64,000 bases of DNA from Massilia timonae CCUG 45783 (GCF_000315425.1 NZ_JH992923.1:248365-312364), one strand, 5' to 3'. Numbered from the stretch's first letter, positions 45,840 through 57,254 are shown. The notes: generated by a model from the sequence alone, not told the origin. Translations and numbers: made by a program.

Positions 45840-46061
45840 GACGGTGTTTCCAATCGATGTACTTATAGCCGTCAAGTTTACCGGAAATCGGGCATGGCCG
45901 TGCGGAATCACCCGCTTTTCGCCGGCCCCGGGCGGCGTCTGCGCCAAGAGGCGGAGAGCGCTTGGCGAACGGTCGAGCTGCGCGGATGACCAAGTTTCGT
46001 ATTGCCAAGCACCATTGTCACCGTGGTACGCTCCGTATTAACGATCGTCCCAGGTGCCTCC

Positions 46062-48344
<2,283 letters not shown>

Positions 48345-48366
48345 TTGGCATGGCCGTGCGCGCGAA

Positions 48367-49683
48367 CTAGCGCAGCGCGTGCACCGCCATCCCGCCGAAG
48401 CTCTTCCACGCGCCAAAGGACTGTTCAAGCCGCGGCAGCAGGCGCATCAGCGCGGGCTTGTCGAAGTGGAAGGTGGTGGCCGAGCCGGCGATCTCGCGCC
48501 GGTCGGCCAGCGCGTAGGCCTGCGCCTCGTCCTGGGCCGCGGGCACCTGCAGCAGCATCAGCACCTTCTGGCCGTCGAGGTCGAACATCAAGAGGTCGCC
48601 TTTGGCGCCCGGCCCCAGGCGCCGGTATTGGCGTTCCACGCCGGCGCCGGCCGGTCCGGCCTCGAGCGCGATGCGCACCCGCTTGCCGTGCTGGACACCC
48701 CAGTCCAGGAAGGGCGCCGCATGGCGCCGTATCTCATCGGGGTCGGTGCGGTAGGTGCGCACCGTCAGCGCATCCACATGGCGCGCCAGGCCGCGCAGCA
48801 GCGCGTCCTCGCCGCTCCAGGCGGCCGGCGCCACGGCCTCGAGCCGCATCGTGCCGGCGGCCCCGCGCAGCGCGGCCAGCAGGTCGAGGTAATGGTTGTC
48901 GCGCGCCGCCTTCGGCAGCTTGTCGGGATCGAGCAGTTGGGGCTGGACGTCGAACTGGACGCCCTTCAGGCGCGCGCGCGCGCCGGCCTGCGCGTTATAG
49001 GCGGCATAGGCGCGCATGCGGCCGACGGCGTCGGCGCGCGCGGTCGGCAGGATCAGGTCCGGCCCAACCTCGAAGGCGGTCACCGCGATGCCGCGGCTGT
49101 CCGCCTGGCGCACGAAGGCCGCCAATGCCTGCGGCTCGGCGACCGTGCCGGCGCGCACCGGCACGTTGATGAACAATTCGCCCATGCCTTGCTCCGCGGC
49201 CCAGTCGAGCATGGCGTCGGCGCGTTCGCGCCAGGCGTTCGGGCTCCAGGCCCAGGTGGCGCGCGGCGCGCGGCGGCGCACGTCGGCGGCGTCGAGCGGG
49301 GCTTGCGTGGCCAGGCCCGGCTGCGAGGCGGGCAGGGGCGGCGGCGCGCCCAGCGTGTGGCCGGTGACGGTGAACTCCTTGCCGCTTTGTTCGCCGCGCA
49401 GCAGGATCGTCTCGCCCGGCGCCGCGTCCAATGGCAGGAAGTGCAGCGCCTGGACGCCGCTGGCGGCCACCTTGAGCGGCACGGCGCGGCAGCCGGGGTC
49501 GGGCTTGCCCGGCGCTTCGGTGACGATGGCGCGCATGCGGGCGCCCATGGCGGTGGTGTAGTCCTCGGTCACGGCGCCGGGCGAGGCGAGCGGAGCGCCG
49601 GGGCACAGCAGCAAGGTGGCGGCCTGGGCCGGCAAGGACAGCGATGACAGCAGAAGCGGAAGCAGGAAAATGGAGCGCGACAT
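48367..49683 (-). CDS. Secreted protein of unknown function (possible TIM-barrel-like domain)
   Basis: A 438-residue protein with a clear signal peptide, MSRSIFLLPLLLSSLSLPAQA. The start at that ATG is preferred because the upstream reading frame is low-quality sequence overlapping the response regulator. The mature part contains ATWAWSPNAWRERADAML, ELFINVPVRAG, GIAVTAFEVGPDLILP and KGVQFDVQPQLLDPDKL, a beta/alpha rhythm suggestive of a glycosidase-like barrel, but I recognise no catalytic signature and no family. It is convergent with the dCACHE kinase gene (22-base gap) and lies downstream of the receiver gene. Confidence 0.7.
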   Translation of the reverse strand: MSRSIFLLPLLLSSLSLPAQAATLLLCPGAPLASPGAVTEDYTTAMGARMRAIVTEAPGKPDPGCRAVPLKVAASGVQALHFLPLDAAPGETILLRGEQSGKEFTVTGHTLGAPPPLPASQPGLATQAPLDAADVRRRAPRATWAWSPNAWRERADAMLDWAAEQGMGELFINVPVRAGTVAEPQALAAFVRQADSRGIAVTAFEVGPDLILPTARADAVGRMRAYAAYNAQAGARARLKGVQFDVQPQLLDPDKLPKAARDNHYLDLLAALRGAAGTMRLEAVAPAAWSGEDALLRGLARHVDALTVRTYRTDPDEIRRHAAPFLDWGVQHGKRVRIALEAGPAGAGVERQYRRLGPGAKGDLLMFDLDGQKVLMLLQVPAAQDEAQAYALADRREIAGSATTFHFDKPALMRLLPRLEQSFGAWKSFGGMAVHALR

Positions 49684-49733
49684 GCCCCGAGTGTAAGCGA
49701 GCCGGACGATTCGCAGCGCCCGCTTAGGGATAC

Positions 49734-50132
49734 TCAGGCGGCCGGCAACAGCAGGCGCCGCACGCGCGCCAGCAATTCGTTGGGCTGGAACGGCTTGCTG
49801 ACGAAGTCGTTGGCGCCGGCGTCGAGCGCGCGCACGGTGTCGCGCTCGGTGTTCTTGGCGGTCAGCATGAGGATGGGCACCGCCGCCCACTCGGCGCGCG
49901 CACGGGCCAGGGCGACGATCTCGAAGCCGTCGAGATGGGGCAGCATCACGTCCATCAGCACCAGGTCGGGAATTTCCGGACTGGCGGCCACGTACTCGCT
50001 CGCGGCGCGGCCGTCGGCCAGGTGCAGGACGCGGTAACCCTGGCGTTCGAGCATGAAGCGCAATACCTGGGCAATGTGGTCGTCGTCCTCGACCACCAGC
50101 ACCAGGGGCGCGGGAGCGTGTTCGTTGAGCAT
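49734..50132 (-). CDS. Single-domain response regulator (receiver only)
   Basis: A 132-residue protein consisting only of a receiver domain. The acidic pair is in LVVEDDDHIAQ, the phospho-acceptor in LVLMDVMLPHLDG, the switch Thr in ILMLTAKN, and the conserved Lys in FVSKPFQPNELLARV. There is no output domain, as in CheY/DivK-type proteins that act by protein contact or as phosphorelay shuttles. The nearby kinases (46062, 51433, 40081) are candidate partners, unproven. Confidence 0.93.
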   Translation of the reverse strand: MLNEHAPAPLVLVVEDDDHIAQVLRFMLERQGYRVLHLADGRAASEYVAASPEIPDLVLMDVMLPHLDGFEIVALARARAEWAAVPILMLTAKNTERDTVRALDAGANDFVSKPFQPNELLARVRRLLLPAA

Positions 50133-50205
50133 GGCGGATTCTTCGTTGAATGTTCGATTATACCGATGCCCAGGAGGATATTGGCGTGTGTATTGCTAGA
50201 GGGTA

Positions 50206-50427
50206 TCACCTAGTCGACGGTCCACGCAGCGGATCGAGCAGGCCGCGCAAATCATTGTGGTCGAGTTCGACCATCAGGGCCAGTAATTGGCCGAGCTCGC
50301 CGCGTGGAAAACCTTCGGGCGCGAACCAGCCCAGGTAATGGCCCGGCAGGTCGGCCAGTTTGCGGCCTTTATATTTCCCGTAGGGCATTTCGCGCACGAG
50401 GAGGAGGGAGAGGTGTTCGGCGTTCAT
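50206..50427 (-). CDS. DUF3820 family small protein
   Basis: A 73-residue soluble protein. The segment MPYGKYKGRKLADLPGHYLGWF followed by LMVELDHNDLRGLLDPL matches DUF3820, a family sometimes annotated as a quorum-sensing-regulated virulence factor, without established biochemical activity. The start MNAEHLSLLLV fits the usual family length; a GAAC/purine stretch is weak. About 70 bases separate it from the receiver gene on the same strand, and it is divergent from the DUF1810 gene. Confidence 0.8.
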   Translation of the reverse strand: MNAEHLSLLLVREMPYGKYKGRKLADLPGHYLGWFAPEGFPRGELGQLLALMVELDHNDLRGLLDPLRGPSTR

Positions 50428-50492
50428 CGTGCGGCACTTTAGCAAACAACGACGGCGTTGTAGCATTTCGGTGACAAGGGGAGGGAAACATC

Positions 50493-50909
50493 ATGGATGA
50501 CTTCAACCTGACGCGCTTCGTCGAGGCGCAGGAGCCGGTCTACGCCAATGTGCTGGCCGAATTGCGGGCAGGGCACAAGCGCAGCCACTGGATGTGGTTC
50601 GTTTTTCCGCAGTTCAAGGGGCTGGGCAGCAGCGAGATGGCGCAGCGCTATGCCATCGGCTCCGAGGACGAGGCGGCGGCTTACCTGGCCCATCCGGTGC
50701 TGGGCCGGCGCCTGCGCGAATGCGCCGGCATCGTCGCCGCGCTCGACGGGCCGACTGCGCACGAGATTTTCGGCCATCCGGACGAGCTGAAATTCCGCTC
50801 GTCGATGACCCTGTTCGCCGACGTGGCGCCCGACGAAGCCGTGTTCCAGGCCTGCATCGACAAGTATTTCGACGGCGAGGCCGACCCGGAAACGCTGGCG
50901 CGGGTGTAG
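50493..50909 (+). CDS. DUF1810 family protein
   Basis: A 138-residue soluble protein, well matched to DUF1810: FNLTRFVEAQEPVYANVLAE, the signature HWMWFVFPQFKGLG, and LKFRSSMTLFADV are in order. DUF1810 proteins are small helical proteins resembling calpastatins in some annotations; the function is not established. A GGGGAGGG run lies about ten bases before the ATG. It is convergent with the gene at 50926 (16-base gap). Confidence 0.9.
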   Translation: MDDFNLTRFVEAQEPVYANVLAELRAGHKRSHWMWFVFPQFKGLGSSEMAQRYAIGSEDEAAAYLAHPVLGRRLRECAGIVAALDGPTAHEIFGHPDELKFRSSMTLFADVAPDEAVFQACIDKYFDGEADPETLARV

Positions 50910-50925
50910 GGATCGGACCGGCGGC

Positions 50926-51351
50926 TCAGGCGTCGGCGAACTGCGCCAGCAGTTCGTCGGGCCGGCCGCGCATGGCCACGTGCAGGATCACCGCGGTGGA
51001 AAAGCGCAGCGCCGGGTGGCTGGCGCGGTGGCGCGCGAACCAGAACACTTCGTCCAGGTCCTCATCCTCGTGCGCGGTCGTCAGCACGGATTGTTCCGGC
51101 GCGACGTCTTCGTAGTCGAACGCTTCCAGGGCGGCATCCTCGACCGCCTCGTTCCAGCTCGCGCATTCCTTGCCCCAGGCCAGCATGTAGCGGCAGCCGG
51201 AATCGACCAGCCAGCGTGCGACGTCCCAGCGCCACATCTCGTCGCTGTCGTCGTCGATCACGACCACGGCCATGAACGGCGCCAGATGCTTGAGGTCGGG
51301 CAGGGCGTCGTGGGGACGCAGCTGCAGGTAATGGGCTTTGTGTGCTTGCAT
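50926..51351 (-). CDS. Hypothetical protein (141 aa, possibly DUF7684)
   Basis: A 141-residue acidic soluble protein. Recognisable conserved-looking stretches are FMAVVVIDDDSDEMWRWDVA, SGCRYMLAWGKECASWNEAV and LDEVFWFARHRASHPAL. It resembles a family of hypothetical proteins I associate with DUF7684, but I am not certain of that name. There is no signal peptide or membrane segment. It lies between the convergent DUF1810 gene and the hybrid kinase on the same strand (81-base gap). Confidence 0.7.
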   Translation of the reverse strand: MQAHKAHYLQLRPHDALPDLKHLAPFMAVVVIDDDSDEMWRWDVARWLVDSGCRYMLAWGKECASWNEAVEDAALEAFDYEDVAPEQSVLTTAHEDEDLDEVFWFARHRASHPALRFSTAVILHVAMRGRPDELLAQFADA

Positions 51352-51432
51352 GATGAGATGGTCGAATGATTGCCGATTGAAATGCGCGGCATTATCGCCT
51401 CACGGCGCCGATCGGGGAAGGCCGCGCGGCGC

Positions 51433-53364
51433 TCAAGCGGCCGGCGCGGCCACGCCTTCCAGCAGCGCGTACAGGCGCCCGGTGTCGATCGGCTTGACCA
51501 GGTGGTGGTCGAAGCCGGCGCCGAGGATCTGGTCGCGGTCGCGCGCCTGGCCGTAGCCGGTGACCGCGACCAGCAGCGCGTTGGCCGCTTGCGGCAGCGC
51601 GCGCAGGCGCCGCGCGAGTTCGAGCCCGTCGATGCCGGGCAGGCCGATGTCGAGCAGGCAGACCTGGGGACTGAACTGCTGCGCGCATTGCAGCGCTCGC
51701 AGCGCATCGTGCTCCACCGCGACCTGGTGCCCACCCGACTCCAGCAGCATCGACAGGGTGACGGCCGCATCGACGTTGTCGTCCACGACCATCACGCGCA
51801 GCGAGCCCGGTGGCGCGGCGCTGCGCGGTTCGTCGCAGGGCGGGGCGGCGGCGTCGCTTTGGCGTTCGAGCAGCGGCAGGCAGACCGAGAACCGGCTGCC
51901 GCGGCCCGGGCCGGCGCTGTCGCAGGCGACCGCGCCGCCATGCAGATCGACCAGGCTTTTCACCAGCGCCAGGCCCAGCCCCAGGCCGCCCGAGGAGCGG
52001 TCGGACGAGCGCTCGGCCTGGGCGAACAGTTCGAAGGCGCGCGCCGCCAGCTCGGGCGCCATGCCGATGCCGTTGTCGACGACGTCGATGCACAGGCGCC
52101 GTTCGGCGTCGATGAACGATGCGACCTCGAGGCGTCCGTCTTCAGGCGTGTATTTGGCGGCGTTGTTGAGAAGATTGGCGACCACCTGCACCAGGCGCTT
52201 GCGGTCGCCCGCGACCAGCGTGCCCGGCGGCGGCAGGCGCAACGCCAGGTCGTGGCGGCGCGCCTGGATCAGCGGCATGACCTGTTCCACCGCCTCGTGC
52301 AGCACGGCGCCGACGTCGAGCGGCTCGCTGTCGAGTTGCACCAGGCCGCGCGTGACGCGCGAGACGTCCAGCAAGTCTTCGATCAGCGCCGTCATGTGGC
52401 CGACCTGGCGCCCGATGATCTGGCTGGTGCGCTTGATCATCGTTTCGTCCAGCTTGATGCGCTGCAGCAGCTCGGCCGCGGCGCCGATCGGCGCCAGGGG
52501 ATTTCTCAGCTCGTGCGCCAGCATGGCCAGGAATTCGTCCTTGCGGCGGTCGGCCTCGCGCAGCTTTTCTTCGGCCGCCTTGCGCTCGGTGATGTCGCTG
52601 GCGGCCCCGATCCATTCGTAGACCTCGCCGGCGGTGTCGAACATCGGCACCGCGCGCGACAGGGTCCAGCCGCTGCTGCCGTCGGCGCGCCGCACCCGGT
52701 GCTCGAGCTCGAACACCGAGCGGTCGCGGATGGCGCGCGCGATCTCCTGGTGCAGCCGGCCCTGGTCCTCGGGCGGGATGTATTCTTCGAGCCAGAAGCG
52801 GTTGGCGTCGTCCGTGTCCTTCAGGAAGCCGCGGCCTTCGAGATGGCGCAGCTGGGTCCAGTCGGGATTCATGCGATAGATGACTTCGGCCGTCGCATTG
52901 GTCAGCGCGCGGAAGCGCTTCTCGCTTTCGCGCACGGCCGCCTCCGAGCGCACCTGGGCGGTGACGTCGTTATTGCTGTGCGAAATGCAGGTCAGTTCGC
53001 CGCCGGGGCCGAAGATCGGCGTGCTGGTCGAGGTCCAGAAGCGTTCCTCGAACACCGTCCGGCCATCGGGCAGCACCACGGGAATCGGATAGCGCACCGC
53101 CGGCAGGGTGTCGGGCAGGCCGGTCGCGCGCACCTTGGCGAGCGAGGCGCGCAGGTCGGCTTCGCCGGTATCTTCCGGATCGTCGGGGTTGCCGGGAAAG
53201 GCCGTGAACAGGCTGACCCCGAGCAGTTCCTCGCGGGTGCGCGACGAGGCCTTGAGGAAGGCATCGTTGACGGCGAGGATGATCGCGTCAGCCGTGGGCG
53301 ACAGCAGGTAGTGCCCGAAGGGCGAGCTGTTGAAGGCTGACTCGAACAGGGTGGCAGAGAGCAT
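51433..53364 (-). CDS. Hybrid sensor histidine kinase/response regulator with two PAS domains
   Basis: A 643-residue cytoplasmic protein without membrane helices. PAS domains at about 5-135 (FNSSPFGHYLLSPTADAIIL) and 145-262 (ATAEVIYRMNPDW) are followed by HisKA with LAMLAHELRNPLAPI (phospho-His near 284), HATPase_c with NLLNNAAKYTPEDG and GGLGLGLALVKSL, and a C-terminal receiver with VMVVDDNVDAA and a phospho-Asp near 570 in CLLDIGLPGIDG. The kinase-receiver part resembles that of the hybrid kinase at 40081, suggesting a shared origin. No output domain. The roughly 270-base gap upstream is shared with the divergent NYN gene. Confidence 0.92.
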   Translation of the reverse strand: MLSATLFESAFNSSPFGHYLLSPTADAIILAVNDAFLKASSRTREELLGVSLFTAFPGNPDDPEDTGEADLRASLAKVRATGLPDTLPAVRYPIPVVLPDGRTVFEERFWTSTSTPIFGPGGELTCISHSNNDVTAQVRSEAAVRESEKRFRALTNATAEVIYRMNPDWTQLRHLEGRGFLKDTDDANRFWLEEYIPPEDQGRLHQEIARAIRDRSVFELEHRVRRADGSSGWTLSRAVPMFDTAGEVYEWIGAASDITERKAAEEKLREADRRKDEFLAMLAHELRNPLAPIGAAAELLQRIKLDETMIKRTSQIIGRQVGHMTALIEDLLDVSRVTRGLVQLDSEPLDVGAVLHEAVEQVMPLIQARRHDLALRLPPPGTLVAGDRKRLVQVVANLLNNAAKYTPEDGRLEVASFIDAERRLCIDVVDNGIGMAPELAARAFELFAQAERSSDRSSGGLGLGLALVKSLVDLHGGAVACDSAGPGRGSRFSVCLPLLERQSDAAAPPCDEPRSAAPPGSLRVMVVDDNVDAAVTLSMLLESGGHQVAVEHDALRALQCAQQFSPQVCLLDIGLPGIDGLELARRLRALPQAANALLVAVTGYGQARDRDQILGAGFDHHLVKPIDTGRLYALLEGVAAPAA

Positions 53365-53567
53365 CGTCGCCCGAAAACCGGTTGAAGGAGCCGGAATTAT
53401 AGGGCAGAAGCGGGCGTGTTAAACGTACAATTGAAGCGGTCACGCTTCTTGTATGCACGATTGGTAAATGCCTTGCTTCGTCGAATGAAACAAGTCGGGA
53501 CGTCGCCGGATGCCGGCATGGAAACGGTGGCGCGCCGATGCGCGCGGGCATGTGAGCAAGCGGGACG

Positions 53568-53595
53568 GTGAAAAGCCCCGGCGGTTGCGTATAAT
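53568..53595 (+). promoter_or_regulatory. Candidate sigma-70 promoter of the NYN-LOTUS gene
   Basis: A consensus -10 TATAAT (53590-53595) is preceded 16 bases away by GTGAAA (53568-53573), a 4/6 match to the -35. Predicted initiation near 53602 would give a leader of about 35 bases. Assigned by eye. Confidence 0.5.
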
Positions 53596-53636
53596 CGCCG
53601 TTAGCTTGTCCACTTATTACCAGAAAACAACAACTC

Positions 53637-55118
53637 ATGGCCTCATCTTCCGACAACATCAGCATGGCGGTGTTCTGCGACTTCGAAAACGTCGCACTGG
53701 GCGTGCGCGACGCCAACTACGAGAAATTCGACATCAAGCCGGTGCTGGAGCGCCTGCTGCTCAAGGGCAGCATCGTGGTCAAGAAGTCCTACTGCGACTG
53801 GGACCGCTACAAGGGCTTCAAGGCGGCCATGCACGAGGCGAACTTCGAGCTGATCGAGATCCCGCACGTGCGCCAGTCGGGCAAGAATTCGGCCGACATC
53901 CGCCTGGTGGTCGACGCCCTCGACCTGTGCTACACCAAGTCGCACGTCAATACCTTCGTCATCATCAGCGGCGACTCCGACTTTTCGCCGCTGGTCTCCA
54001 AGCTGCGCGAGAACGCCAAGCAGGTGATCGGCGTCGGCGTCAAGCAGTCGACCTCCGACCTCCTGGTGGCCAACTGCGACGAATTCATCTTCTACGACGA
54101 CCTGGTGCGCGAAAAGAACCGCGCCACCGCCAAGCGCAAGGAAGAGCAGGAGGCGCGCAAGGGCCAGTCGACGCGGCGCCCCAATGCGAGCGACGACAAG
54201 CGCAAGGAAGAACTCGAGGCGCGCAAGGTGCAGGCGCTGGACATGGTGGTCGAGACCTTCGACGCCCTGGTATCCGAGCGCGGCGACACCGGCAAGATCT
54301 GGGCTTCGCTGCTGAAAGACACCCTCAAGCGCCGCCGTCCGGACTTTTCCGAGACCTATTACGGCTTCCGCACCTTCGGCAACCTGCTCGAAGAAGCGCA
54401 GACCCGCGGCCTGTTCGAGTTCGGCCGCGACGAGAAGTCGGGCACCTACGTCTACCGCAGCGCCAACGCGCCGGCCCTGGTCCCGAGCGTCGACACTGCC
54501 GCGCAGGATGTCGCCCAGGCGCCGGACGCCGTGGTCCAGGACCTGGTCGATGCCATCGCCCCGGTCGAAGGCGTGGCCGAAGAAGCGGCCAAGCCCGACA
54601 CCCGCCGGGGCCGTGGCCGCGGTGGCCGCAAGGGTGGTCGCGCCGAAGCGGCGCCGACCTCGGCGCCGATCCCGGCCCTGCTGGAACCGGTCGTGACCGA
54701 CGCCGAGGCCCTCGGGCAGCCCGCCTCGCAGCCGACGCTGTTCGTGAGCGAGCCGGAAGCGCCCGCCGCCCAGGACGCAGCGCCGGCCGAAGCTGCGCCG
54801 GCCGAAGCGGCCCCGGTCAAGGAACGCCGCCGCACGCCGCGCAAGCCGTCCGCCAAGAAGCTGGCGGAACAGGCCGCGCTGGCGGTCGTGGCCGAGGAGG
54901 CCGCCGCCGTGCCGGCAGCGGCCGAAGCCGAAGCCAGGGCCGATGCCGCACAGCCGGAAGCCGAGCCGGTGTCGGAAGAGACCCGCGACGAAACCCAGGA
55001 CGACGCCAAGCCGGCGCGCAAGAAAACGGCCCGTCCGGCCCACAAGGCGCCGGCGCGCAAGGCAGCGCCGCGCGCGCGCCGCCCGGCCAAGCCGAAGACC
55101 GGCGCCGAGAACGGCTGA
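53637..55118 (+). CDS. NYN-domain RNase with LOTUS/OST-HTH domain and basic Ala/Lys/Pro tail
   Basis: A 493-residue protein in three parts. Residues 8-155 form a NYN (PIN-like) nuclease domain with acidic residues Asp15 (AVFCDFENVA), Asp87 (NSADIRLVVDAL) and Asp113/Asp115 (IISGDSDFSPL), as in LabA-type RNases. After a charged linker, residues about 197-275 form an OST-HTH/LOTUS domain (ASLLKDTLKRRRPDFSETYY, FGNLLEEAQ), an RNA-binding winged helix. Residues 280-493 are low-complexity Ala/Glu/Pro sequence with an RGRGRGGRKGG block and an end resembling histone H1 (KKTARPAHKAPARKAAPRAR). It is probably an RNA-processing factor; target unknown. Confidence 0.9.
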   Translation: MASSSDNISMAVFCDFENVALGVRDANYEKFDIKPVLERLLLKGSIVVKKSYCDWDRYKGFKAAMHEANFELIEIPHVRQSGKNSADIRLVVDALDLCYTKSHVNTFVIISGDSDFSPLVSKLRENAKQVIGVGVKQSTSDLLVANCDEFIFYDDLVREKNRATAKRKEEQEARKGQSTRRPNASDDKRKEELEARKVQALDMVVETFDALVSERGDTGKIWASLLKDTLKRRRPDFSETYYGFRTFGNLLEEAQTRGLFEFGRDEKSGTYVYRSANAPALVPSVDTAAQDVAQAPDAVVQDLVDAIAPVEGVAEEAAKPDTRRGRGRGGRKGGRAEAAPTSAPIPALLEPVVTDAEALGQPASQPTLFVSEPEAPAAQDAAPAEAAPAEAAPVKERRRTPRKPSAKKLAEQAALAVVAEEAAAVPAAAEAEARADAAQPEAEPVSEETRDETQDDAKPARKKTARPAHKAPARKAAPRARRPAKPKTGAENG

Positions 55119-55228
55119 TCCGTCGAAGGGGAGGGATGGCGCGTGCGCCATCCCCGCCGCGCCGATGCAATAATGGCATCGCCTGTCCGGCCCCGGGCAG
55201 GCGCCATCCGGCCGCGAAGGAGCCCGCC

Positions 55229-55660
55229 ATGCGCACAGTTGCCAGCCTGTTGCTGTTGTCCCTGCTGGGCGCCTGCCCGCCGGCGCTGGCGCAGAAGGGC
55301 CCGGCCGCCGACCATCCGATCCTCGGCATCTGGCGCCTCGCGGTGCCCGCTACCCACTGCCTCGAAACCTACCGCTTCCGCGCCGACGGCACCACGCTGG
55401 TCACCAGCGCCGCCGAGATTTCCGAGAGCGTCTACACGATCCCCAACGAGCCCGATCCCGACGGCTTCTATCGCCTGACCGACCGCGTCACCAAGGACAA
55501 CGGCAAGCCCGATTGCTCCGGCAACGTCATGAAGCCGGGCGCCAACGCCACCCATTTCGTGCGCTTCCATCCGTCCGGCACGCTGTTCCTGCTGTGCGCC
55601 GAAGCCTCGATCGAGGCCTGCATCGGCCCCTTCACGCGGGTGCGCGGCGAAGAAATCTGA
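55229..55660 (+). CDS. Small secreted protein or lipoprotein of unknown function
   Basis: A 143-residue protein with AAGGAG six bases before the ATG. The N-terminus MRTVASLLLLSLLGACPPAL contains a possible lipobox, LGAC at Cys16, or alternatively a signal peptidase I site after ALA. The mature part (HPILGIWRLAVPATHCLETY, ADGTTLVTSAAEISE, FVRFHPSGTLFLLCAE) suggests a small beta-barrel or lipocalin-like fold in which cysteines could pair. No family is recognised with confidence. It sits 110 bases after the NYN gene. Confidence 0.75.
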   Translation: MRTVASLLLLSLLGACPPALAQKGPAADHPILGIWRLAVPATHCLETYRFRADGTTLVTSAAEISESVYTIPNEPDPDGFYRLTDRVTKDNGKPDCSGNVMKPGANATHFVRFHPSGTLFLLCAEASIEACIGPFTRVRGEEI

Positions 55661-55752
55661 GCGGCGGATCGATGGCGTGCCTGAGCGCCGGCCCTTGGGC
55701 CAGCGCGGCGCAGGGTGTATATTGCTGAGCGAAACGTCAACCTCGGCATCCC

Positions 55753-57237
55753 ATGTCCCCGCTACTCCTCTTCTGCATCCTCATCGCTTATTTCGCATTG
55801 CTGCTCGGCGTCGCCTGGGCCACCTCGAAAGGCGCCAACAACGACAGCTTCTTCATCGGTAACAAGAGCAGCAACTGGATGCTGGTCGCCTTCGGCATGG
55901 TCGGCACCACCCTGTCCGGCGTCACGTTCGTGAGCGTGCCGGGCGCGGTCGGCGTCGACGGCTTCGGCTATGCCCAGATCGTGATCGGCTACGTGATCGG
56001 CTACATCGCCGTGGCCTACGTGCTGCTGCCGCTCTACTACCGCCTGCAGCTGACTTCGATCTATCACTACCTCGACGTGCGCCTGGGGCGACGCGCCTAC
56101 CAGAGCGGCGCCGGCTTCTTCATCGTCTCGCGCCTGCTGGGCGCCACCGCGCGCCTGTACCTGGTGGTGAACATCCTGCAGGCGATCATCCTCGACAGCC
56201 TGGGCGTGCCGTTCTGGCTCAGCACCCTGGTCGTGCTGGGCATGATCCTGCTGTATACCTACCAGGGCGGGGTGAAGACCATCGTCTGGACCGACACCCT
56301 GCAGACCAGCTGCATGCTGTTCGGCCTGTTCGCGTGCGTCTGGATCCTGCTGGGCGAACTGAACATGTCGATCCCGGAAAGCCTGAACCAGATGCAGTCG
56401 CAGGGCCTGGCCAACGTCTTCACGCATGACGTCGACAGCCCCAATTTCTGGCTCAAGCAGATCATCGCCGGCGCCCTGATCACGATCACCATGACCGGCA
56501 TGGACCAGGAAATGATGCAGAAGACCATCTCGGTCAAGACCCTGAAGGATTCGCAGAAGAACATGCTGACCCTGACCGCGGTGCTGGTCGTGGTGCTGCT
56601 GTCCTTCGTGTTCCTGGGCGGCCTGCTGTACCTGTATGCGCCGATGGTCGGCGTGACCGCCACGGGCGACAAGATCTTCCCGGCGGTGGTGATGGGCCAC
56701 CTGCCGGCGGCCTTGCAGATCATCTTCCTGATCGCCCTGATCTCGGCCCTGTTCCCCAGCGCCGACGGCGCCATCACGGCGCTGACCTCGTCGACCTGCA
56801 TCGACCTGCTCGGCATCAAGCGCCGCACCGACCTGACCCAGGCCCAGGCCGAAAGCCTGCGCCGCCGCGTGCACCTGGGCTTCGCCTTCCTGTTCCTGCT
56901 GCTGGTGCTGGGCTTCAAGGCGGCCGACAATCCGAGCATGATCGGCGTGATCCTCAAGCTGGCGGCCTATACCTACGGCCCCTTGCTCGGCCTGTTCGCC
57001 TTCGGCATGCTGACCGCGCGCATGCCGAACGACCGTTTGGTCCCGCTGGTGACGATCGGCGCACCCGTCCTGTGCGCGATCCTTGAGTACAATCAGGCTT
57101 ATCTGCTCGGCGCTTACCGCCTCGGGCTGGAATTACTGTTGATTAACGGCATACTGGTGTTTGCCGGCTTGTATGCGATCTCGCATCGCGTCCCTGGCGT
57201 CGCCGGGGACGGGCAGGTCGCCCGACCGCTTCCTTGA
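55753..57237 (+). CDS. Sodium:solute symporter (SSS family)
   Basis: A 494-residue transporter with about 13 helices. The N-terminus ILIAYFALLLGVAWATSKGANNDSFFIGNK, MVGTTLSGVTFVSVPGAVG and the ALFPSADGAITALTSSTCID segment (part of the Na2 sodium site) are typical of SSS/solute:sodium symporters. The substrate is not evident. It is 17 bases upstream of sppA and may share a transcript. The C-terminal 50 residues carry the last helix and a short polar tail. Confidence 0.9.
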   Translation: MSPLLLFCILIAYFALLLGVAWATSKGANNDSFFIGNKSSNWMLVAFGMVGTTLSGVTFVSVPGAVGVDGFGYAQIVIGYVIGYIAVAYVLLPLYYRLQLTSIYHYLDVRLGRRAYQSGAGFFIVSRLLGATARLYLVVNILQAIILDSLGVPFWLSTLVVLGMILLYTYQGGVKTIVWTDTLQTSCMLFGLFACVWILLGELNMSIPESLNQMQSQGLANVFTHDVDSPNFWLKQIIAGALITITMTGMDQEMMQKTISVKTLKDSQKNMLTLTAVLVVVLLSFVFLGGLLYLYAPMVGVTATGDKIFPAVVMGHLPAALQIIFLIALISALFPSADGAITALTSSTCIDLLGIKRRTDLTQAQAESLRRRVHLGFAFLFLLLVLGFKAADNPSMIGVILKLAAYTYGPLLGLFAFGMLTARMPNDRLVPLVTIGAPVLCAILEYNQAYLLGAYRLGLELLLINGILVFAGLYAISHRVPGVAGDGQVARPLP

Positions 57238-57254
57238 CCTAGACTGGAGTTTCG

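Noticed and set aside
45840..46061. FMN riboswitch upstream of ribA
   Set aside because: I could not find the conserved RFN-element blocks in this gap, and ribA has an ordinary leader.
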